Shown: positions 39,104 through 50,592, counted from the stretch's first letter. The stretch: DNA of 64,000 nt from Micromonospora_J zhanjiangensis (GCF_042650605.1 NZ_JBHSBN010000015.1:62001-126000); one strand, 5' to 3'. Notes: a model not told the origin generated them from the sequence alone. Translations and numbers: made by a program.

Positions 39104-40278
39104 GACGCCTCCCCGAAGGCGAGGTCGCTGGCGAGTACGGCGGCGCCGGCGACGCCGGCGCGCGGGCCGAGCTCGGAGAGCACCACCGGCAGGTTGCCGG
39201 TGGCCAGCGGCAGCGACCGGCGGTAGACCACGCTGCGGATCTCGGCGAGCAGGATGTGCCCGAGGTGGGCCAGCCCGCCGCCGATCACGATCATCGACGG
39301 GTTGGCGAAGCTGACCAGGCCGGCCAGCACCCGACCGACGTCCCGGCCGCCGTCGCGGATCAGCCGGATGCAGGTCACGTCGCCCTCGCCGGCGCCCTGC
39401 GCGACGTCCAGGGCGCTCACCGTCCCGGCGGCGGCGAGCCGCTCGGCCAGTGCCGGCGAGCTGCCGGACCGGGCGGCCACCAGCGCCTCCTTGGCCAGCG
39501 CGGCACCGCTGAAGACGGCCTCCAGGCAGCCGACGTTGCCACACGAACAGACCGGCCCGTGCGCGTCGACCTGGATGTGCCCGATGTCGCCGGCGCAGCC
39601 GTCCGTGCCCCGGTAGACCTGACCGGCCAGGTAGATGCCGCAGCCGACCCCGGTGCCGATCTTCACGAAGAGGAAGTCGTCGACCGAGTGCGCGACGCCG
39701 CCGTACCGCTCGCCGATGGCCATGATGTTGACGTCGTTGTCGACCACGGCCGGGCAGCCGTGTTCCCGGGTCAGCATCTCCCGGACCGGGTAGCGGTCCC
39801 AGCCCGGCATGATCGGCGGGGACACCGGTACGCCGTCGCGGAAGCTCACCGGCCCGGGCACGCCGATGCCGATCGCGTCCAGCCGCTCGTACGCCTCGTC
39901 GGTGCGGGCCTTGGCCAGGATCTCGTTGACCCGGTGCAGGATCACCTTGGGGCCGGACCGGATGTCGGCCGACTCCCGGTAGGCGGCGAGCGGTTCGAGC
40001 CGCCCGTTGGTGACCTCCACGTCGATGGAGCTGGCGCCGAGGTCGACGGCCGCGAACCGCATGTCCGGGTTGAGCTCCACCATGGTGGAACGTCGACCGC
40101 CACGCGAGGCGGCCATCCCCGCCTCGGCGACGAAGCCGGCCCCCACCAGGCGCTCCACCTCGGCGAGCAGCCGGGGCCGGGGCACCTCCAACCGGTCGGC
40201 CAGCTCGGCCCGCGAGACCGCTCCGCGGTCGCGCAGCAACCGGAGCAGCCGCAGGTGTAGACCTTCGTTCGGGCGCAC
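39100..40278 (-). CDS. ROK family transcriptional regulator
   Basis: This 392-residue ROK protein has an N-terminal winged helix (LHLRLLRLLRDRGAVSRAELADRLEVPRPRLLAEVERLV) and a sugar-kinase-fold domain: ATP-like loop AAVDLGASSIDVEV, DxxxN in VVDNDVNIMAIGE, GTGVGCGI, and the zinc motif CSCGNVGCLEA. ROK repressors are released by sugars or sugar phosphates. It heads the operon of the CUT2 transporter and Gfo/Idh dehydrogenase. A palindrome in its own promoter matches one before the secreted dehydrogenase operon, implying that it controls both. Confidence 0.93.
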   Translation of the reverse strand: MRPNEGLHLRLLRLLRDRGAVSRAELADRLEVPRPRLLAEVERLVGAGFVAEAGMAASRGGRRSTMVELNPDMRFAAVDLGASSIDVEVTNGRLEPLAAYRESADIRSGPKVILHRVNEILAKARTDEAYERLDAIGIGVPGPVSFRDGVPVSPPIMPGWDRYPVREMLTREHGCPAVVDNDVNIMAIGERYGGVAHSVDDFLFVKIGTGVGCGIYLAGQVYRGTDGCAGDIGHIQVDAHGPVCSCGNVGCLEAVFSGAALAKEALVAARSGSSPALAERLAAAGTVSALDVAQGAGEGDVTCIRLIRDGGRDVGRVLAGLVSFANPSMIVIGGGLAHLGHILLAEIRSVVYRRSLPLATGNLPVVLSELGPRAGVAGAAVLASDLAFGEAS

Positions 40279-40328
40279 GGAACGACCTCCGGTCGGGCCT
40301 CGACCACATCGACGAAACGCCGACGTGT

Positions 40329-40341
40329 TGTGTCCGACACA
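40329..40341. promoter_or_regulatory. Palindrome TGTGTC-C-GACACA upstream of the ROK gene
   Basis: A perfect 6-bp inverted repeat with one central base, 51 bp before the ROK start. It may be a second operator or the promoter-proximal site. Confidence 0.45.
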
Positions 40342-40390
40342 GTAGAAGCGTTCCGTACCGCCTGTCTAGAGCTTCCCTCAATCTGACACT

Positions 40391-40414
40391 AACTTTTGCT
40401 AGGAAGAACAAAAG
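40391..40414. promoter_or_regulatory. ROK operator candidate AACTTTTG-N10-CAAAAG
   Basis: CTTTTG-N10-CAAAAG is a perfect inverted repeat about 110 bp upstream of the ROK start. It is AT-rich in a GC-rich setting and matches the site at 25142-25173 in sequence and spacing. Confidence 0.6.
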
Positions 40415-40438
40415 CTTGCGGTGCCGGCCCGGCGCGCA

Positions 40439-41572
40439 TCAGCGCAGGTCATGGTCGTGCTCGTGCTCCTTCCGGATCTTCCGGTCGTCCCGGAGTTCGA
40501 CGAACGGCTCCTGGTCCGCCGGCCGCAGCCCGGCGGCGATCGCCCGGCCCCGCTCCAGCTCGGCGTCCAGTTCCGCGCCGATCAGGATGGCCAGGTTGGT
40601 CAGCCACAGCCAGACCAGGAAGATGATCACGCTGGCCAGCGCGCCGTACGTCTTGTTGTAGGAGCCGAAGTTGGCCACGTAGAAGGCGAACAGGCCGGAG
40701 ACCACCAACCAGACCAGCACCGCGAACAGGCTGCCCGGGCTGACCCAGCGGAACCCGCCGTGCCGGGCGTTCGGCGAGGCCCAGTACAGGAGCGCGAAGA
40801 TCAGGCTGACCAGGATCAGCAGCACCGGCCACTTGGCGATGTCCCAGACCGTCACCGCCGCCGAGCCGAGCCCCAGCGCGCTGCCGGCCAGCTCGGCGAA
40901 CTTGCCGGTGAACACCACGATCAGCGCGCTGGCCAGCAGCATGATCCCGACCACCGCGGTCACCGCGATCCGGATCGGCAGCGTCTTCCAGATCGGCCGC
41001 CCCTCCGGTACGTCGTAGATGGCGTTGGTCGCCCGCATGAACGCGCCGATGTAACCCGAGGCCGACCAGAACGCGCCGAGCAGACCGAAGATCGCCACCA
41101 GGCCGGCCGTCGGGCTGGTCTGCACCTGGGCGATGGCGTCGGTGAGGATCTGCTTGACCTGGTCCTGCGGTACCAGACCGGCGATGGTGCCCTTGACGTC
41201 GCTGGCGGTCTTGTCACCGAGCAGGCCGAGCAGCGAGACCAGCACCAGCAACCCGGGGAAGATCGACAACACCGAGTAGTAGGTGAGCGCGGCGGCCCAG
41301 TCGGCGAGGTTGTCCTCCTGGAACTCGCGGGCGGTCCGCTTGAACGCGGCCCACCAGGAGGTCGCCGCCAGGTCGGTCGGGCTGTCCGGCCCGTCCTCCG
41401 GCCCGACCGGTCCGGTCTCCACGGGCCCGCCGGCCGACCGCGCCTCGACGTTCCGCACGTCGGCACTCCGCACGTCGGCGTTCCGCGCGTCGGCACTCCG
41501 CGCGTCGGCGTCGGTGGTTCCGGGGGTACCGGCGGCGGCGTCCCGGCCGGTGGGGGTCTTGTCGGAGGTCAT
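40439..41572 (-). CDS. YihY/BrkB family inner membrane protein
   Basis: This 377-residue protein with about six TM helices has the BrkB/YihY hallmark FQEDNLADWAAALTYYSVLSIFPGLLVLVSLLGL and the C-terminal YGALASVIIFLVWLWLTNLAILIGAELDAELER. The cytosolic N-terminus (residues about 22-46) is built of degenerate five-residue units (ADARS, ADARN, ADVRS, ADVRN, VEARS), and the C-terminus is highly charged (KIRKEHEHDHD). The function of the family is unsettled; older links to RNase BN were wrong. ATG 41572 has a GAGGAG ribosome-binding site. Confidence 0.9.
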   Translation of the reverse strand: MTSDKTPTGRDAAAGTPGTTDADARSADARNADVRSADVRNVEARSAGGPVETGPVGPEDGPDSPTDLAATSWWAAFKRTAREFQEDNLADWAAALTYYSVLSIFPGLLVLVSLLGLLGDKTASDVKGTIAGLVPQDQVKQILTDAIAQVQTSPTAGLVAIFGLLGAFWSASGYIGAFMRATNAIYDVPEGRPIWKTLPIRIAVTAVVGIMLLASALIVVFTGKFAELAGSALGLGSAAVTVWDIAKWPVLLILVSLIFALLYWASPNARHGGFRWVSPGSLFAVLVWLVVSGLFAFYVANFGSYNKTYGALASVIIFLVWLWLTNLAILIGAELDAELERGRAIAAGLRPADQEPFVELRDDRKIRKEHEHDHDLR

Positions 41573-41634
41573 GGGGCGCTCCTCACGGTGCTCGGTCCCT
41601 GACCTGATGCCCCGGCGGGCCGCCGGATAACCGC

Positions 41635-42444
41635 TCACTTGTACAACAGTTTGCCCATCCGCCGGGACGCCACGAACAACCCGAGCGCCAGCACCGCCAA
41701 CAGGTAGAGCAGGTCCAGCAGCCAGGTCCAGCCGGCGCCGCCGACGCTGATGCCGCGGATCAGGTGCACCGAGCGGTAGAGCGGGGTGACCTCGACCAGC
41801 CAGCGCAGCACCGCCGGGTACGCCTCGGCCGGCACGAACGTGCCGGAGAACAGGAACAGCGTGAACTGCGCCGAACCCATCAGGTCGAAGTCCTGCCAAC
41901 TGCGCATGAAGGTGGACAGCGCCATGCCGAGCGCGCCGAAGGCGAAGCCGACCAGCACCGCCGCCGGGAAGGCGGTCAGCGCCCGGCCGGGGCTGGTCAG
42001 GTCCAGGCCGACCATCAGCGCCAGAAAGGCCGCCGAGTACGCCGTCCCGCGCAGCATCGCCCAGCCCAGCTCGCCGAGCGCGATCTCGAACGGCTGCACG
42101 GGTGTGGCGATCACGCCGTCGTACAGCTTCATGTACTTGAACTTGCCGAAGAAGTTGAACGTCGTCTCGGCCAACGCGCCGGTCATCGCCGACGAGGCGA
42201 GCATCGCCGGCGCCACGAAGGCGGCGTAGCTCACCACCCGACCGCCGGGCAGGGTGAGGTCGCCGACCAGGGCGCCGACGCCGACCCCGATGGAGAGCAG
42301 GTAGAGCACCGGCTCGACGAAGCCCGAGATCATCACGATCCAGTAGGCGGACTTCAGCGCGGCGAGGTTGCGCTCGGCCACCGAGGTCGCGCGGCGGGGT
42401 GCGCCCTCGAAGCTGATCAGCCGGGGCAGGACGATGCTGACCAC
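41635..42444 (-). CDS. ABC-2 type permease (NodJ/DrrB-like), second subunit
   Basis: This 269-residue membrane protein with six predicted TM helices ends in a short positively charged tail (SRRMGKLLYK). ALKSAYWIVMISGFVEPVLYLLSIGVGVG and KFKYMKLYDGVIATPVQPFEIALGELGW are typical of NodJ-like ABC-2 permeases. It pairs with the homologous permease 10 bp upstream (42455-43264), forming a heterodimeric channel. The expected ATP-binding subunit is not adjacent; the best candidate is the NodI-like protein at 49339-50271. The substrate is unknown. Confidence 0.9.
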   Translation of the reverse strand: MVSIVLPRLISFEGAPRRATSVAERNLAALKSAYWIVMISGFVEPVLYLLSIGVGVGALVGDLTLPGGRVVSYAAFVAPAMLASSAMTGALAETTFNFFGKFKYMKLYDGVIATPVQPFEIALGELGWAMLRGTAYSAAFLALMVGLDLTSPGRALTAFPAAVLVGFAFGALGMALSTFMRSWQDFDLMGSAQFTLFLFSGTFVPAEAYPAVLRWLVEVTPLYRSVHLIRGISVGGAGWTWLLDLLYLLAVLALGLFVASRRMGKLLYK

Positions 42445-42454
42445 GAAAGTCTCC

Positions 42455-43264
42455 TCAGATCACGAGCCGACGGCGGAACCGGGCCACGGCCAGCAGCCAG
42501 CCGACCGCCGCCCAGGCGGCCAGGTAGAGCAGGTGCCCCACGATCGACCACTGCGGCGCGACGCCGAGGACGGCCGACCGGACCAGGTCCACCCCGTGCC
42601 ACAGCGGCGAGACGTAGGCCAGCCAGCGCAGCACCATGGGCAGGGCGTCCACCGGGAAGAACACCCCGGAGAACAGCGTCATCGGCACCACCGCGAAGCG
42701 GAACAGGATGGCCAGGTAGCTGTCGGTCCTGATGCTCGCCGTGAAGGCGACGGTCGGCGCGGACACCGCCAGCCCGATCAGCAGGACCAGCACCGGCACG
42801 GCCAGCGCCCAGACCGAGTGCAGGGCGCCGAACGCCGCCGCGACCAGCAGGAAGGCGAGGGAACTGGTGAGCACCCGGAACAGGACGAAGGCCAGGTGCC
42901 CGCCGAGGATGTCGACCACCCGCAGCGGCGCCGCCGCCTGGGCGAAGTAGATCTTGATCCACTCGAAGTTGCCGAGCACCGGCCAGCTCGACTCGGCGAC
43001 GGCGACCTGCAACGCGGTGGAGGCGAGCAGGCCGGGCAGCACCCAGTCCAGGTAGGAGAACCCCCCGACGCCCTGGCGGACGTACGCCCCGACGCCGACG
43101 CCGAAGCCGAGCACGGTCAGCAGCGGCAGCAGGAATGACGAGAAGACGCTGCCCCGGAAGGTGCACCGGTAGGCGACGAGGTGGTACTCCAGCACCGGCA
43201 GCGCCGGCACCCGGGGCAGCCGGGGCCGGGTGGTCCGGTCCCGCTCGACCGTCTCAACACTCAT
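42455..43264 (-). CDS. ABC-2 type permease (NodJ/DrrB-like), first subunit
   Basis: This 269-residue membrane protein reads VLEYHLVAYRCTFRGSVFSSFLLPLLTVLGFGVGVGAYV at the N-terminus and FEWIKIYFAQAAAPLRVVDILGGHL at the coupling helix, the same layout as its downstream partner and of equal length, so the two arose by duplication. It is first in a three-gene run (permease, permease, BrkB). Upstream lies a TetR gene on the same strand, 79 bp away, so the pair may be transcribed from that gap or read through from the TetR gene. Confidence 0.9.
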   Translation of the reverse strand: MSVETVERDRTTRPRLPRVPALPVLEYHLVAYRCTFRGSVFSSFLLPLLTVLGFGVGVGAYVRQGVGGFSYLDWVLPGLLASTALQVAVAESSWPVLGNFEWIKIYFAQAAAPLRVVDILGGHLAFVLFRVLTSSLAFLLVAAAFGALHSVWALAVPVLVLLIGLAVSAPTVAFTASIRTDSYLAILFRFAVVPMTLFSGVFFPVDALPMVLRWLAYVSPLWHGVDLVRSAVLGVAPQWSIVGHLLYLAAWAAVGWLLAVARFRRRLVI

Positions 43265-43343
43265 CGAACCGCCCCCCACTCGCCGCCACCCGTCGTGTCT
43301 ACTCCCCGGGTACGACACCGCCACCCGCCCCCGACCGCAGAAC

Positions 43344-44195
43344 CTACGTCCTCCCCCCACCCCCGCTCACCCCATTTCCTCCGCCGGAGGGATGCGGCGA
43401 CGGCTGGATGGCGCGGATGAGGGTGGTTTCGATGCCGTCCAGGAGGAGAGCGAGGCCTACCTCGAAGGTTTCCCGGGCCTCCTGTTCCAGGTACGGCGTG
43501 TCGGGGTCGGCCATTTCGAAGGCCCGCTCGCCGGCCAGCCGGGTCAGCATCGGGAACCGGTCGGCGAAGTCCGGCGCCATCTCGTCCAGCATCGCGGACC
43601 GGGCCTGCCACCACTGGTCGTCGGAGACGCCGGTGACGGCCCGGGCCTGTCGCGCCTCGGCGACCGTGCCGGCGGCACCCCGGACGAAGTTGAGCAGCGT
43701 GCCGACCACGCGCCAGAGCAACGGACCGGCCAGCCCGGTGCGGTGCACGATCCGGACCAGCGTCTCGGTCATCACGTACTCGTTGGGGCCGAGCACCGGC
43801 CGGGCGTGCGAGACCTGCAGCAGCCACGGGTGCCGCAGGCAGAGGGCCCAGAAGTCCTCGGCCCAGGCGGTGACCGCGGCCCGCCAGCCCGCGTCGAGGT
43901 CGTAGTCGGTGGGCAACTCCGCCAGCACCCGGTCGTACATCAGGTCGATCAACTCGGCCTTGCCCGGGACGTACGTGTAGAGCGCCATCGCCGTACGGCC
44001 GAGCCGGTCGCCCACCGCGCGCATGGACAGCGCGGCCATGCCCTCGACGTCGGCCACCGCGAGCGCCGCCTCGACGATCAGGTCCACGCTGAGCGCGGGC
44101 CGAGGGCCGGGCGTCGGACCGTCGTCGGCCTTCCCGGTACGCCACAACAGGGCCATCGAGCGGCGCGGGTCACCCTGCCCGGCGTAGACCACCAC
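43344..44195 (-). CDS. TetR/AcrR family regulator of the UvrA-like gene
   Basis: This 283-residue TetR protein has the helix-turn-helix LSVDLIVEAALAVADVEGMAALSMRAVGDRLGRTAMALYTYVPGKAELIDLMYDRVL and a long C-terminal domain with a low-complexity tail (PSPHPSGGGNGVSGGGGRT). An AAGGAG ribosome-binding site lies just before the GTGs at 44195 and 44192; the former is used. It is divergent from the UvrA-like gene, and the 71-bp gap holds two palindromes of the same type. It therefore probably represses both genes until a drug binds. Confidence 0.9.
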   Translation of the reverse strand: MVVYAGQGDPRRSMALLWRTGKADDGPTPGPRPALSVDLIVEAALAVADVEGMAALSMRAVGDRLGRTAMALYTYVPGKAELIDLMYDRVLAELPTDYDLDAGWRAAVTAWAEDFWALCLRHPWLLQVSHARPVLGPNEYVMTETLVRIVHRTGLAGPLLWRVVGTLLNFVRGAAGTVAEARQARAVTGVSDDQWWQARSAMLDEMAPDFADRFPMLTRLAGERAFEMADPDTPYLEQEARETFEVGLALLLDGIETTLIRAIQPSPHPSGGGNGVSGGGGRT

Positions 44196-44204
44196 TTGCA
44201 ACTC

Positions 44205-44251
44205 CTTATGCCATAAAGTAACGTGGCCGAGCTTCGCTTTACGCCGTAAAG
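44205..44251. promoter_or_regulatory. Two matching TetR operators between TetR and UvrA-like genes
   Basis: TTATG-C-CATAAAG at 44206-44218 and CTTTACG-C-CGTAAAG at 44237-44251 share the pattern TTAYGCCRTAAAG. The second is a perfect 15-bp palindrome. They cover both divergent promoters. Confidence 0.7.
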
Positions 44252-44266
44252 TATCAGGGGGAACGC

Positions 44267-46555
<2,289 letters not shown>

Positions 46556-46567
46556 CCCCTCGGACTT

Positions 46568-46636
46568 CCATGATCGTTGACAGTTTTTCCGGCGCCTTCC
46601 CGGCGCGTCGTACCGGAGAACTGTCAACGATCATGG
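46568..46636. repeat. 69-bp element with 18-bp perfect inverted arms
   Basis: CCATGATCGTTGACAGTT (46568-46585) is matched exactly by its complement at 46619-46636, around a GC-rich 33-nt centre. It lies between the convergent UvrA-like and beta-helix genes and probably terminates both; it may also be a dispersed palindromic repeat. Confidence 0.75.
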
Positions 46637-46657
46637 GGCGCTCTTCGGGTGCGCGGG

Positions 46658-47875
46658 TCAGGCCGTGGCGCAGGTGACGCCGAGGCAGCCGCGGGGGTCG
46701 GCGATGGAGACGTTGCCGCCGGCGTCTTGGACGGTGCCGTTCGGCGCCGCCTCGATGCCGTACTCGGCGTTGGCGAAGGCCTGATTGCTCCCCACCACCA
46801 CCGGGCTGCCCGTCGGGACGTTGGTGTGCAGACCGTCGTTGATGACGCGGCCCGCCGCGTCGTGGTCGGTCGAGCCGAACCCGTTGGCCCGCATCTGGTT
46901 GCCGGAGATCGTCAGCGGGCTCGGCACCTGGGCCGGGGCCACCGCGGCCGACGGTGTGATCTGGGCGGCCTCGACGAACACCGCGGCCTGATGATTGCCG
47001 GTGAGGGTGTTCCCGGTGACGGTGAGGCCGGACAGGTCGGTCAGCAGGCGCGCCCGGGCCGAGACGCCGTACTCGTTGCCGTCCATGAAGTTGCCCTGAA
47101 CCCGCAGGTCGTAGCTCGGGGCAGTGGAGACCACGACACCGTACTGGGAGGCCCGCAACCGGTTGTTCTGGACCAGCACACCGTTGGAGAGGGCGACCGA
47201 GATCCCGCCGCCGGCCGAGTCGTTGCCGGTGATCGCCGTGTTGCCGGCCTGGGAGAGCGTGATGACGCGGTCGGTCAGCAGGTTGTTGCGGATCGCCACC
47301 TGGCCGGTGGTCGCGAAGCCCAGATTGCCGATGTGCAGCGTGCTGTTGCTGATCGACACTCCGGCCGTGTAGGTGAAGAACATGTCGCCGAGCACCTCGA
47401 CCCGGTCGATGCTGACCGTGACCGTGTTCTGCACGGAGACGACCGGGCCGGTCGGCGGGTCGGTGATCAGCCCACCGGTGATCCGCAGGTTGGTGACGCT
47501 GGAGGCGGTCAGCCCGTTGTAGAGCAGTTGGACGTTGGTCAGGGTGGCCCCGTTCACGTTCGACAACGCGACGCCCCGGCCGAAGCTGTGCACGGTGCCG
47601 TTCGTGATCCGGACGTTGTGGTGCGAGGTCGTCGCGATACCGGTGCCGACGCCGGTGCGCGGGCCGCCGATCACGTGCCCGTTCAGGTTGACGGTGACGC
47701 CGTCGGCCCCCACGATCAGCCCGTCCCCGGTGCAGTTCAGGTCGGCCCGCAGGGTCACGCTCGCCGTGAGGGTGGCACCGCAGGCCACCACCGGCGCGGC
47801 CACCGCGGGGGTCGCCGGCATGACCAGCAGGGCCGACACGGCGAGCAGAACGGTCAGCAGTCGCTCCCGTGCCAT
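46658..47875 (-). CDS. Secreted right-handed parallel beta-helix protein
   Basis: This 405-residue exported protein has a signal peptide (RERLLTVLLAVSALLVMPATPAVAA) and then repeated short strands with Asn/Val/Thr ladders (NLNGHVIGG, NVRITNGTVHSFGRGVALSNV, NTAITGNDSAGGG, LTVTGNTLTGNHQAAVFVE), the pattern of PbH1/pectate-lyase-like solenoids. Cys pairs (ACGATL, LNCTG, GCLGVTC) at both ends may cap the helix. No catalytic carbohydrate motif was identified, so it may be a structural or adhesive protein. ATG 47875 is preferred over 47881 because of AAAGGGGG spacing. Confidence 0.88.
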   Translation of the reverse strand: MARERLLTVLLAVSALLVMPATPAVAAPVVACGATLTASVTLRADLNCTGDGLIVGADGVTVNLNGHVIGGPRTGVGTGIATTSHHNVRITNGTVHSFGRGVALSNVNGATLTNVQLLYNGLTASSVTNLRITGGLITDPPTGPVVSVQNTVTVSIDRVEVLGDMFFTYTAGVSISNSTLHIGNLGFATTGQVAIRNNLLTDRVITLSQAGNTAITGNDSAGGGISVALSNGVLVQNNRLRASQYGVVVSTAPSYDLRVQGNFMDGNEYGVSARARLLTDLSGLTVTGNTLTGNHQAAVFVEAAQITPSAAVAPAQVPSPLTISGNQMRANGFGSTDHDAAGRVINDGLHTNVPTGSPVVVGSNQAFANAEYGIEAAPNGTVQDAGGNVSIADPRGCLGVTCATA

Positions 47876-47981
47876 GACCATCCCCCTTTCGTAATGCTCG
47901 GATAGCGTTTACTGCCATCTGAGTACGAAGGGTTGCCGGTCGGAAGCTTTCTGTCACCGAGCCGACCGCGTTTCGCCCGAA

Positions 47982-48560
47982 TCAGGTCGTCGCGCGGTAG
48001 CGCAGCACCACCACCCCGGTGTCGAACGGTCTCGCCTCGACGAGAGTGAAGTGGCGCGGGTCGAAGTCCCGGTCGACGATCGGGATGCCGGCACCGGCCA
48101 CGATCGGATTCAGCTTCACGAACAGTTCGTCGATCTCCGGCAGCAACTGCCCGGCGAGCTGCCCGCCGCCGCAGAGCCAGATGTCCCGGCCGTCCTGCCG
48201 CTTGAGGTCGCGGACGAACGCCACCGGGTCACCGGCGACGATCTCCACCTCGGGCTCCGGTGCGGGCGGCAGGGTACGGGAGAAGACGTACTGCCTCAGG
48301 TGCGCGTACGGGCTGGTGACGCCCGCCTTCAGGGCCGGCTCGTAGGTGCCCCGGCCCATCAGGACGGTGTCGTACCGGCCGTGCGGCGCGTCGATGCCGA
48401 GAGCGGTGCGGAATCCGGTCGGCAGGGTCTCCGGGTACCGGGCGTTGATGTAGTCGCTGATCTCGGTGCCCGGCGCGAACGGGAAGAAGTCGAACTGCCC
48501 GTCCGGCCCGGCGATCCGACCATCGATGGTGCTGGCCACGTAGTAGACGAGCTGTCGCAT
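47982..48560 (-). CDS. Dihydrofolate reductase-like (RibD C-terminal) family protein
   Basis: This 192-residue protein of the DHFR/RibD reductase superfamily has VYYVASTIDGRIAGPDGQFDFF as the N-terminal strand and substrate loop, DTVLMGRGTYEPAL as the conserved MGRxTYE motif, and DIWLCGGGQLAGQLLPEIDEL as the NADPH-binding GGG motif. Members act as NADPH-dependent reductases of unknown substrates rather than as the essential DHFR. It is divergent from a TetR gene 75 bp away, so it is probably induced by a small molecule. ATG 48560 was chosen over an in-frame GTG at 48578. Confidence 0.9.
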   Translation of the reverse strand: MRQLVYYVASTIDGRIAGPDGQFDFFPFAPGTEISDYINARYPETLPTGFRTALGIDAPHGRYDTVLMGRGTYEPALKAGVTSPYAHLRQYVFSRTLPPAPEPEVEIVAGDPVAFVRDLKRQDGRDIWLCGGGQLAGQLLPEIDELFVKLNPIVAGAGIPIVDRDFDPRHFTLVEARPFDTGVVVLRYRATT

Positions 48561-48584
48561 ACCGGGGTCTCCAATCACTACTGC

Positions 48585-48618
48585 TGTCGTGGTTCAACGT
48601 ACAACAGGTGTCGTGGTT
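48585..48618. promoter_or_regulatory. Direct repeats in the divergent DHFR-like/TetR promoter
   Basis: TGTCGTGGTT occurs at 48585-48594 and 48609-48618 with 24-bp periodicity, next to a TTAGTC -10-like box. Candidate TetR binding region. Confidence 0.45.
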
Positions 48619-48635
48619 GGTGTTAGTCTTTTTTT

Positions 48636-49220
48636 GTGGCGAAGAACATCGAACGACGCGCCCTGCTCGCCGACGCGGGCCTGCGGGTGTTGGCCGAGGC
48701 GGGCGCGCGGGGCCTGACCCACCGGGCGGTGGACGCCGAGGCCGGCGTCCCCACCGGTACGGCGTCCAACTACTTCCCCTCCCGGGACGCCCTGCTCGGC
48801 GCGCTCGGCGAGCGGATCATGGAACGGTTCGCCCCGGACGAAACGGTGCTGGCCGGGCTCGCGGCCCGGGAGCCCTCGCTGGAACTGTTCGCCGACTACC
48901 TGCGCTACGTGCTGGAACGCACCACCCGGCAGCCCGAGCTGACCCGGGCGCTTATCGAACTGCGGCTGGAGGCGGTACGCCGGCCGGCGTTGGCCGAGAT
49001 CCTCGGCGGTATGCTGCGCCGCAACTACCGGGAGGAGATCGCCTTCCACGAGGGCACCGGCCTGCCCGGCGGGGCGCGCGAACTCGCCCTGCTGCACTAC
49101 GCGATGGACGGTCTGCTGCTGGACCTGCTGACCACCTCGATCGGCGCCGACCTGACCCCGGACGAGGCCGTCACCGCCCTGGTCGACCGCCTGGTCGGTC
49201 CGGCAGCCCGGACGCCCTGA
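48636..49220 (+). CDS. TetR/AcrR family regulator
   Basis: This 194-residue TetR protein has the helix-turn-helix ERRALLADAGLRVLAEAGARGLTHRAVDAEAGVPTGTASNYFPSRDALLGALGERI and a C-terminal ligand domain of the TetR_C_31-like kind (LRALIELRLEAVRRPAL pattern in RALIELRLEAVRRPALAEI). The GTG start follows a run of Ts with no ribosome-binding site and lies about 9 nt after a TTAGTC box, which suggests a leaderless mRNA. It probably controls the divergent DHFR-like gene. A double palindrome lies just after its 3' end with no promoter nearby. Confidence 0.9.
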   Translation: MAKNIERRALLADAGLRVLAEAGARGLTHRAVDAEAGVPTGTASNYFPSRDALLGALGERIMERFAPDETVLAGLAAREPSLELFADYLRYVLERTTRQPELTRALIELRLEAVRRPALAEILGGMLRRNYREEIAFHEGTGLPGGARELALLHYAMDGLLLDLLTTSIGADLTPDEAVTALVDRLVGPAARTP

Positions 49221-49253
49221 GAGCCCGAAACGACCGCACGCAGAACACGGCCC

Positions 49254-49291
49254 TTGTACTACAAACAGTTTGTAGTACAAACAGTTTGTAC
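49254..49291. promoter_or_regulatory. Orphan tandem TetR-type palindromes
   Basis: TACAAACAGTTTGTA occurs twice (49260-49274 and 49276-49290), one base apart. The first copy is extended to a perfect 27-bp palindrome at 49254-49280. It is very AT-rich for this genome and lies between the 3' ends of two convergent genes, where no operator is needed. Confidence 0.6.
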
Positions 49292-49338
49292 GACGCCGAG
49301 GTCGTGGACGGCTAGCGCGGCAGCCGCCGAAACAAGAC

Positions 49339-50271
<933 letters not shown>

Positions 50272-50327
50272 CGGCCGACCCTAACCGCGACCTCCGACAC
50301 CGCCCACCGAGTTTCCTACAACAAGCG

Positions 50328-50343
50328 TGATATCGTGATATCA
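50328..50343 (+). promoter_or_regulatory. Palindromic VapB operator
   Basis: TGATATC-GT-GATATCA is a perfect 7-bp inverted repeat 24 bp before the antitoxin ATG, overlapping the probable -10 region. It is well placed for ribbon-helix-helix autoregulation. Confidence 0.65.
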
Positions 50344-50367
50344 TCATCCCGACCGGAGGTGATTCAC

Positions 50368-50592
50368 ATGCCCAACATCCTCATCCGCGATCTCAGCCAG
50401 GACGCCGTCGACCGCATCGACGCGGCGGCCGCCAACCTCGGGCTGTCCCGCAACGAGTACCTACGCCGTCGTTTCGAGGAGAACATCAGCTCCGCCGGCG
50501 ACCGGACGGTCACCGATGAGGACTGGCAACGGTCCGCAGAGGTGTTCGCGGACCTGGCCGACCCCGCGGTGATGGAGGCCGCGTGGCGGTGA
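50368..50592 (+). CDS. vapB: VapB-type ribbon-helix-helix antitoxin
   Basis: This 74-residue protein begins PNILIRDLSQDAVDRIDAAAANLGLSRNEYLRRRFEEN, the ribbon-helix-helix fold, with an acidic C-terminal tail (TVTDEDWQRSAEVFADLADP) that should bind the toxin. ATG 50368 follows a near-perfect ribosome-binding site (GGAGGTGATT). The last 10 bp overlap the PIN toxin gene. The operator palindrome upstream supports autorepression. Confidence 0.9.
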   Translation: MPNILIRDLSQDAVDRIDAAAANLGLSRNEYLRRRFEENISSAGDRTVTDEDWQRSAEVFADLADPAVMEAAWR

